A DNA stretch of 8,866 nucleotides from GCA-016700035 sp964646575 (GTDB taxonomy: Bacteria; Patescibacteriota; Saccharimonadia; CAILAD01; GCA-016700035): assembly GCA_964646575.1 (NCBI GenBank), contig CAZYFT010000022.1:1-8866 (forward strand), given 5' to 3'. This document shows, one piece after another, positions 4,819 to 8,866 of this stretch. How positions within the stretch are numbered: position 1 is the first letter of the stretch; each line of letters opens with the position of its first letter. The position numbers were made by a program, and so were the translations under genes. Under the pieces are notes generated by a model. That model did no database searches. It was not told where the DNA came from and saw only the letters and a program-made list of their open reading frames with translations.

Positions 4819-5157
4819 TTAAATTCGAACGAGGCGAGCAGAGTTTACTTGAGCAGGGTCAAAATAATGGCAGATTCCGATATGTATGTTTTCGGCTTTA
4901 TCCGTATTATCTTGCTCAAAGTTACATAGATACACATCAAGGGTTACCACTCCAATGTCGGGCCAGGTATGCACTGCAACATGCGATTCAGCCAGGATGA
5001 CAGCACAGGTAAAGCCATCGCCATCAAAGTCATGATAGACCTTACCAAGGTTTTGTACTCCTGCAGATTCCAAGATTTTATCTATTTCTACTAAAAAACT
5101 CTCCAGGTCACGGAGGGGGTTGGGATCTTTTACTCGAATTTCACTTACTATATGCAT
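4819..5157 (-). CDS. SpeD-family pyruvoyl decarboxylase (S-adenosylmethionine decarboxylase-like)
   Basis: The 112-residue product contains the SpeD core AESHVAVHTWPDIGVVTLDVY. Ser58 is the residue expected to become the pyruvoyl group after self-cleavage at Glu57-Ser58. His63 and Cys78 match the spacing of the catalytic His and Cys in bacterial AdoMet decarboxylase (5 and 15 residues apart). Thr50 stands where the characterised Thermotoga enzyme has Ser55. The canonical enzyme makes decarboxylated AdoMet for spermidine synthesis. However, SpeD homologues that act on ornithine or arginine instead are known, including in small-genome bacteria, so the substrate is uncertain. No aminopropyltransferase gene is present here. 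The protein is at the short end for the family. The start at 5157 has no Shine-Dalgarno, and a possible extended -10 lies 9 bases upstream. Confidence 0.85.
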   Translation of the reverse strand: MHIVSEIRVKDPNPLRDLESFLVEIDKILESAGVQNLGKVYHDFDGDGFTCAVILAESHVAVHTWPDIGVVTLDVYLCNFEQDNTDKAENIHIGICHYFDPAQVNSARLVRI

Positions 5158-5166
5158 AATACCAGT

Positions 5167-5172
5167 AGTTTA
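5167..5172 (-). promoter_or_regulatory. Possible -10 box of the SpeD-family gene
   Basis: On the minus strand TGTTAAACT provides an extended -10 (TGn plus TAAACT) ending 9 bases before the ATG at 5157, consistent with a leaderless mRNA. A better hexamer, TATACT, lies at 5187-5182 and would give a leader of about 18 bases. The choice between them is open. Confidence 0.35.
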
Positions 5173-5197
5173 ACAGATATAAGTATACCGTAAAAGC

Positions 5198-5226
5198 TTT
5201 ACAAATGCAAGTTTTTTTGGTATAAT
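5198..5226 (+). promoter_or_regulatory. Promoter of the membrane-protein/GNAT operon
   Basis: TTTACA (5198-5203) and a perfect TATAAT (5221-5226) are separated by 17 bp. Transcription would start near 5233, about 25 bases before ATG 5258, leaving room for the CAGGGGGA ribosome binding site. The promoter is divergent from that of the SpeD-family gene. Confidence 0.75.
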
Positions 5227-5257
5227 ATGCATATTGTACCTTGATTCAGGGGGAAAG

Positions 5258-5713
5258 ATGAACGCTCACGCCAGGCATATCTGGTCCCAGGTGGTCTTCT
5301 ATCTGGGATGGGTGGCGATGATCATCTTCGAGACGACGTTGTGGAGCATTACGGGACTGGTTTTTGGCTTCATCACCTTCCTGATCGGTGGATACCTGTG
5401 GGCCCTGTGGCACATCGGTAACACGGAGGCAGAGGTGAAGATCCATGGGCCCGTCCTCGTCCTGATGGACAAGATGCTCGCGCGTTCGGATAAGGTCTTC
5501 CTTCCGGTTGCTGCCCTGTTGGGTGGTGGGCCAGGGGTTGGGCTTGTCTTGAAGAAGCAGGCGCACAGGGCCGCCAAGGCCTACAGTCTGATCGCCAGCA
5601 CGATCTACGCAGTCATTTGGCTGGTAGTCCATGCGGCTCGCCCCCAAGGGGGTGTTCCGGTGGAAATCTGGCCATCTATGGAGTTTCTGACCAACATTCG
5701 AAATCTCTTCTAA
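5258..5713 (+). CDS. Small integral membrane protein of unknown function
   Basis: The start chosen is ATG 5258, which follows a GGGGGA ribosome binding site and the predicted transcription start near 5233; a TTG at 5234 would leave no leader. The 151 residues include two closely spaced hydrophobic segments (about 12-24 and 30-50). A polar cytoplasm-like stretch follows (NTEAEVKIHG), then a Gly-rich hydrophobic segment (81-98, FLPVAALLGGGPGVGLVL), a basic linker (KKQAHRAAK) and a final membrane helix (109-124). The C-terminus is polar and Trp/Pro-containing. No family is recognised. It is joined to the downstream GNAT-like gene, whose Shine-Dalgarno begins right at its stop codon. It is clearly more GC-rich than the histidine kinase region. 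A role in export of or immunity to a modified peptide is conceivable from context only. Confidence 0.75.
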   Translation: MNAHARHIWSQVVFYLGWVAMIIFETTLWSITGLVFGFITFLIGGYLWALWHIGNTEAEVKIHGPVLVLMDKMLARSDKVFLPVAALLGGGPGVGLVLKKQAHRAAKAYSLIASTIYAVIWLVVHAARPQGGVPVEIWPSMEFLTNIRNLF

Positions 5714-5723
5714 AGGAGGAGCA

Positions 5724-6290
5724 ATGCGTATCACACGCGAAACTGCAATCCCCGAAGAGGAGATTGCGAATTTCTACCAGATCTACATGGAAGCATTCTC
5801 CGAGCTTGCCTTGAAGAGTGCCTTGCGTCAGTGGATGTCCGAGCAGGAGTTTCGAGCAGAGATGCTCAGCCCCGGCGTAACCAAGATCGTGGGATGGGAT
5901 GATGCCGGAGAGCCGGCAGCAATTCTCTGTGTCACAAATGACCCCGAGCTTGTCCCGTGGCTCAATCCTGAATTCTATCGCCTGAAGTTCCCAGATGACT
6001 TCGCGCGACGCGCGTTGTACTGGGTTGGCACTATCTTGGTTCATCCCGAACGGCGTGGTGCAAACTACGTCGACGAGTTGATCCGAGAAAACACACGGTT
6101 CATCTTTGAGGTTGATGGAGTATGTCTTTTCGATTGCTGCCGTTATAACCTAGATACCGTCGGTTTGCCGCAGCTCGTTGCTCACTTTGCGAGTGAGGTC
6201 GTGCCTGTTGAGTATCGTGAAATCGATACTCAACATTTCTATGCCATGTGGCGTCGGCGTGAGTCCGATGAACGGGCTCCTCTTCATTGA
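5724..6290 (+). CDS. GNAT-like acyltransferase-fold protein
   Basis: The 188-residue protein starts at ATG 5724 behind AAAGGAGGA, which overlaps the previous stop, so the two genes are probably translationally coupled. The fold call rests on an acidic N-terminal helix region followed by a strand (TKIVGWDDAGEPAAILCV). After it comes YWVGTILVHPERRGANYVDE (residues 99-118), which resembles the strand and acyl-CoA-binding loop of motif A (V.P..RG.G), although RRGANY is not a perfect match. Cysteines cluster at 134-139 (CLFDCC). If it is a GNAT it would transfer an acyl group from CoA or another donor; the substrate is unknown. A distant acyl-homoserine-lactone-synthase-like or non-enzymatic member cannot be excluded. 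The last codons form part of the terminator stem at 6272-6299. Confidence 0.55.
   Translation: MRITRETAIPEEEIANFYQIYMEAFSELALKSALRQWMSEQEFRAEMLSPGVTKIVGWDDAGEPAAILCVTNDPELVPWLNPEFYRLKFPDDFARRALYWVGTILVHPERRGANYVDELIRENTRFIFEVDGVCLFDCCRYNLDTVGLPQLVAHFASEVVPVEYREIDTQHFYAMWRRRESDERAPLH
6207..6234 (+). repeat. 11-bp perfect inverted repeat inside the GNAT-like gene
   Basis: GTTGAGTATCG (6207-6217) pairs exactly with CGATACTCAAC (6224-6234) around a 6-base loop. It is coding (encoding VEYREIDTQ) and lies 38 bases before the terminator stem. It may be an mRNA 3' structure or chance. Confidence 0.6.
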
Positions 6291-6306
6291 GGGGCCCGTC
6301 TTTTTT
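6272..6306 (+). terminator. Intrinsic terminator of the membrane-protein/GNAT operon
   Basis: ACGGGCTCCTC (6272-6282) pairs with GAGGGGCCCGT (6289-6299), 11 bp with one U-G pair and a 6-base loop, followed by six T at 6301-6306. The stop codon TGA (6288-6290) is embedded at the start of the descending arm. Confidence 0.88.
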
Positions 6307-6314
6307 ACTTAGGG

Positions 6315-6320
6315 TATACT
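6315..6320 (+). promoter_or_regulatory. -10 box for an apparently leaderless kinase mRNA
   Basis: TATACT ends 10 bases before ATG 6331. No Shine-Dalgarno precedes the start and no -35 hexamer is evident, because the upstream region is the terminator. Confidence 0.55.
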
Positions 6321-6330
6321 AATAGTTGTA

Positions 6331-8520
6331 ATGCTCTATTCACTAATTTTTCTCGAGCTAATTCTGATTATATTGGGGCTTTTTGTATTCTTAAGTTCCC
6401 CAAAGTCAAAGGTGAATCGTGTCTTTGCTATTTTTATTCTCATTTCGTGCTGGTGGGTTGCGGCTAATGCAATGTCTTTAAGTTCAAGCCAATCTTTATC
6501 AGTATTCTTTGCAAGACAGATTACGCCTGCATCTACCTTTACTGCATTGTTTTTTCTGCTCTTTTGCACTCAATTTACAAAGAAAAAGCTATCAAATTAT
6601 ACTTATTTATTGCTAGTAATTCCCGCCGTCATAATTGTCCCGCTTTCATGGACCAGCCTAAATTTTTCAACGACAATTAAAGATGGCAACGTTGTTTACG
6701 AGTTCGGAATGCTTTATGCGCCCTACATAATTCTCTTGGGCATATATTTGGCTTCAGGTTTTTGGCTTATTGCGTCAAGTTATCGTAAGTCCAGGGGAAG
6801 TGAAAGGCAACAGTATCTATATGCATTAACTGGGCTTGGACTATCTGGAGTGATAGCCTTGATTATAGGTGCAATTTTACCGGCAATAGGATATGACGGC
6901 CTGAGTAACTTTACGCAGTTTACAGTAATAATTGGGGTGGCGTTGACTGGCTATTCTGTGGTCAAACACCGCCTCTTCAACATCCGTGCAGTTGTAGCGC
7001 GCTCGCTCGCGTACGTGTTCTCTATCGGTGCTTTTGCCTTCCTCTATGCTTTTCTGGCCTTCGGTTTGGCGCAAGGTGTATTTCTTAAAAATATTCTTAC
7101 CACCGAGCTCTCGCGTGAAATTTTCAATGTTGTCTTGGCTGTACTGTTAGCCTTCACGTTCCCGACGATTCGTCGCTTTTTCGAAAAGATTACCGACCGC
7201 GTGTTTTACCGTGATCGTTATGACCCGCAGCAGCTTGTCTCAGACATTGGTCGCGTGCTGGCTTCGGAAATACTCCTCGAGCAACTTTCGAGTAAAGTAT
7301 TGGCGATTATCGACGCGCAAATGCGTTTGGCGACCAGCAACATTGTAGTGATGGGCGAAGATGGAATCTTTTACCAAACTCATGCTGACAAAATTCAGCA
7401 GCTGTACCACGCGCCGGAGCTTGCGAAGTTTAATAAGGGCACGACAATTGTTGATGAGCTATCGGATGCTGGTAAGCGTGAAATATTAGAACGGCATAAT
7501 GTGCGGGCGGTTTTCCCGTTGCGCACGAAAGAATCGTTTGTGGGTTATTTACTACTGGGCGAGAAGCAGTCGGGTGATATTTTTTCAACCCAAGATGTGC
7601 AAACTTTGCAGATTATTTCTGACGAGCTGGCAATTGCGATTAATAATGCTCGTTCATACCAGGAAATTCAGCGCTTTAACGAAACCTTGCGTGAAAAGGT
7701 CCGCCTGGCGACTGTCGAATTACGACATGCGAACGCTGAACTCAAAGAGTTGGATAAGGCGAAAGATGAGTTTATCTCGATGGCTTCCCATCAGTTGCGT
7801 ACACCGCTCACAGCCGTACGAGGCTATACCTCGATGGTGATGGATGGTGATTTTGGAAAAGTTTCTAAAGAACAAAAGGAAACGCTTAAGCAGTCATTTG
7901 ATGCCGCAACAAGAATGACACGCCTAGTGGATGATCTCCTGAATGTTTCCCGGATACAATCTGGTAAGTTTAAGATTGAACGCACAGAAGTTGATCTAAA
8001 CAAAGTGCTGCCAGAAGAAGTAAGTATGCTCGGAACTGCCGCAGAGATGAAGCACGTGACGATTACCTTCCATGAGCCAAAGGCGCCGGTGCCGATGTTG
8101 CAAATTGATGAGGGTAAGACCAGGCAGTGCTTGATGAACTTGATGGACAATGCAATTTACTACTCGTCTACGGCTGAAGGCGGCGGTAAAGTGGACGTGT
8201 ACTTGGAAGCAGATGCTGATTGGGTGAGCTTTAAGGTAAAGGATAATGGTATTGGAGTACCAAAAGCTGAGCAGCCAAAACTATTCCAGAAGTTTTATCG
8301 TGCCCCAAATGCGCAAAAGACCCGTCCAGATGGCACCGGCTTAGGATTATTCTTGGTTGGTAGGGTCACCAAGGATCAGGGTGGTGAGATAATTTTTGAG
8401 AGCGAAGAAGGCAAGGGTTCGACCTTTGGCTTTAAGTTGCCGGTGAAGGCTGCGGGTGAGGATTTGAGTGCTACACCGAGTGCTGAGGCGGCAATGAAGC
8501 CTGAAGCAGCAAAGAAGTGA
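6331..8520 (+). CDS. Membrane sensor histidine kinase (7TM-like, GAF-like, HisKA, HATPase)
   Basis: This 729-residue sensor kinase has an N-terminal block of about seven hydrophobic helices (roughly 3-212), like the HisKA-associated 7TM sensor region. Two more hydrophobic segments follow, near 226-250 and 266-283. A GAF-like cytoplasmic domain (about 310-440, around SNIVVMGEDG and FVGYLLLGEKQSGD) precedes a coiled-coil linker (about 445-480, RFNETLREKVRLATVELRHA). HisKA carries the phospho-accepting His487 in SMASHQLRTPL. The ATPase domain shows the N box (LMNLMDNAIYYSS, around 602-614), DNGIGVP, the FYR F-box and DGTGLGLFLVG. All catalytic motifs look intact. The C-terminus is an Ala/Glu/Lys tail. 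The adjacent response regulator at 8560 is the obvious partner; the signal is unknown. The translation start appears leaderless. Confidence 0.93.
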   Translation: MLYSLIFLELILIILGLFVFLSSPKSKVNRVFAIFILISCWWVAANAMSLSSSQSLSVFFARQITPASTFTALFFLLFCTQFTKKKLSNYTYLLLVIPAVIIVPLSWTSLNFSTTIKDGNVVYEFGMLYAPYIILLGIYLASGFWLIASSYRKSRGSERQQYLYALTGLGLSGVIALIIGAILPAIGYDGLSNFTQFTVIIGVALTGYSVVKHRLFNIRAVVARSLAYVFSIGAFAFLYAFLAFGLAQGVFLKNILTTELSREIFNVVLAVLLAFTFPTIRRFFEKITDRVFYRDRYDPQQLVSDIGRVLASEILLEQLSSKVLAIIDAQMRLATSNIVVMGEDGIFYQTHADKIQQLYHAPELAKFNKGTTIVDELSDAGKREILERHNVRAVFPLRTKESFVGYLLLGEKQSGDIFSTQDVQTLQIISDELAIAINNARSYQEIQRFNETLREKVRLATVELRHANAELKELDKAKDEFISMASHQLRTPLTAVRGYTSMVMDGDFGKVSKEQKETLKQSFDAATRMTRLVDDLLNVSRIQSGKFKIERTEVDLNKVLPEEVSMLGTAAEMKHVTITFHEPKAPVPMLQIDEGKTRQCLMNLMDNAIYYSSTAEGGGKVDVYLEADADWVSFKVKDNGIGVPKAEQPKLFQKFYRAPNAQKTRPDGTGLGLFLVGRVTKDQGGEIIFESEEGKGSTFGFKLPVKAAGEDLSATPSAEAAMKPEAAKK

Positions 8521-8545
8521 TCTAGCCACCAGATAGCATAAGCGG

Positions 8546-8551
8546 TATAAT
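8546..8551 (+). promoter_or_regulatory. -10 box for an apparently leaderless response-regulator mRNA
   Basis: A perfect TATAAT ends 8 bases before ATG 8560, the same geometry as at 3080-3085. There is no Shine-Dalgarno and no clear -35, and the interval from the kinase stop (8520) is only 39 bases. Confidence 0.6.
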
Positions 8552-8559
8552 AGTCTGCA

Positions 8560-8866
8560 ATGGAAGGTGATGCACCAAAGGCCGCTGTGCCGGCAGTGAA
8601 TGAAAAAGCTGATGTGGTCGTAGTAGAAGACGACCCGTTTATTTCGCGTATGTATCAGGTAAAGCTTGCCAAGGCCGGTTATCATATCGCGATGGGCGTA
8701 AATGGTCGCGAGGCCATCACGCTAATCACTCAGCACCAGCCGCGCCTTGCCTTGGTGGATATTAATATGCCTGAGATGACCGGCATCGAAGCCGTGAATC
8801 AGCTTAAGAACGATGGCTATGATTTTTCGCGCACCAAGATTGTTTTTTTAACAAATTCAAATAATC
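8560..8866 (+). CDS. Response regulator, receiver domain (partial, runs off the window)
   Basis: The 102 visible residues start with a short Ala/Pro-rich, disordered-looking extension (EGDAPKAAVPAVNEKA) before the receiver domain. The acidic pocket (VVVVEDDPF, residues 23-25), the phosphorylatable Asp67 in LALVDINMPEMTG and Thr98 in KIVFLTNS are all present. The conserved Lys and any output domain lie beyond the edge, so its output (DNA binding or stand-alone receiver) is unknown. It directly follows the histidine kinase and should be its cognate partner, with its own -10 box at 8546-8551. Confidence 0.93.
   Translation, partial: MEGDAPKAAVPAVNEKADVVVVEDDPFISRMYQVKLAKAGYHIAMGVNGREAITLITQHQPRLALVDINMPEMTGIEAVNQLKNDGYDFSRTKIVFLTNSNN

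Noticed and set aside
5641..5652. CCCCC-AA-GGGGG palindrome near the end of the membrane protein gene
   Set aside because: Loop of 2 bases, no T-run, inside coding sequence; too short to claim a function.
5246..5734. Long minus-strand frame opposite the membrane protein
   Set aside because: The plus-strand gene has promoter, Shine-Dalgarno, hydrophobic segments and coupling to the next gene; the antisense frame is low-complexity and hydrophilic.
1..8866. tRNA, rRNA, insertion sequence or transposase
   Set aside because: No cloverleaf-like segment with CCA-end features, no rRNA-like conserved sequence and no transposase motifs were seen on either strand; the 32-bp repeat is direct and lies inside an M16 coding block.

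Overview
The window looks like a chromosomal stretch of a small-genome bacterium, probably of the Candidate Phyla Radiation (Patescibacteria, possibly Saccharibacteria). This is an inference from three things: several genes whose start codon lies 8-10 bases after a TATAAT-like box (apparently leaderless mRNAs), single-domain pyruvoyl-type decarboxylases (arginine decarboxylase and SpeD family), and a 7TM-GAF histidine kinase directly followed by a response regulator. TGA serves as an ordinary stop, so the code is standard. No 16S or other marker gene is present, so the assignment is tentative.

Layout. 2-79 is the end of an unidentified gene. 114-633 reads as a self-contained transcription unit: a near-consensus promoter, three small ORFs without cysteine (188-307, 346-438, 500-601), each with its own ribosome binding site, a perfect 16-bp hairpin between the second and third, and an intrinsic terminator. 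662-1924 is a complete M16-type zinc peptidase. 2028-2510 (minus) is a pyruvoyl-dependent arginine decarboxylase wedged against the C-terminal remnant of a second M16 gene (2490-2696); a 32-bp near-identical repeat marks the junction. 2721-3078 is a second small-peptide unit with its own promoter, an operator-like palindrome, a 49-residue Asp/Ser/Trp-rich peptide and a terminator. Then come a transglutaminase-like cysteine peptidase (3094-3651), a radical SAM/SPASM peptide maturase (3709-4782), a convergent SpeD-family decarboxylase (4819-5157, minus), and an operon of a small membrane protein and a GNAT-like protein (5258-6290). The window closes with a histidine kinase (6331-8520) and the start of its response regulator (8560 to the edge).

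How it may work together. The most interesting reading is a RiPP (ribosomally made, post-translationally modified peptide) locus: up to four short Cys-free precursors in two strongly expressed units, a radical SAM/SPASM enzyme to cross-link them, and an M16 protease plus a transglutaminase-fold peptidase to process them. The lack of cysteine argues against thioether chemistry. The repeated aromatic-X-acid triplets (YAE, YED, FDH, WSD, WAD) would suit a carbon-carbon cross-link of the cyclophane type, but that is a hypothesis. The membrane protein and GNAT-like protein share the higher GC look and strong Shine-Dalgarno signals of the maturase and peptides and may belong to the cassette. The two pyruvoyl decarboxylases suggest polyamine synthesis. 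The two-component pair looks like ordinary host background.
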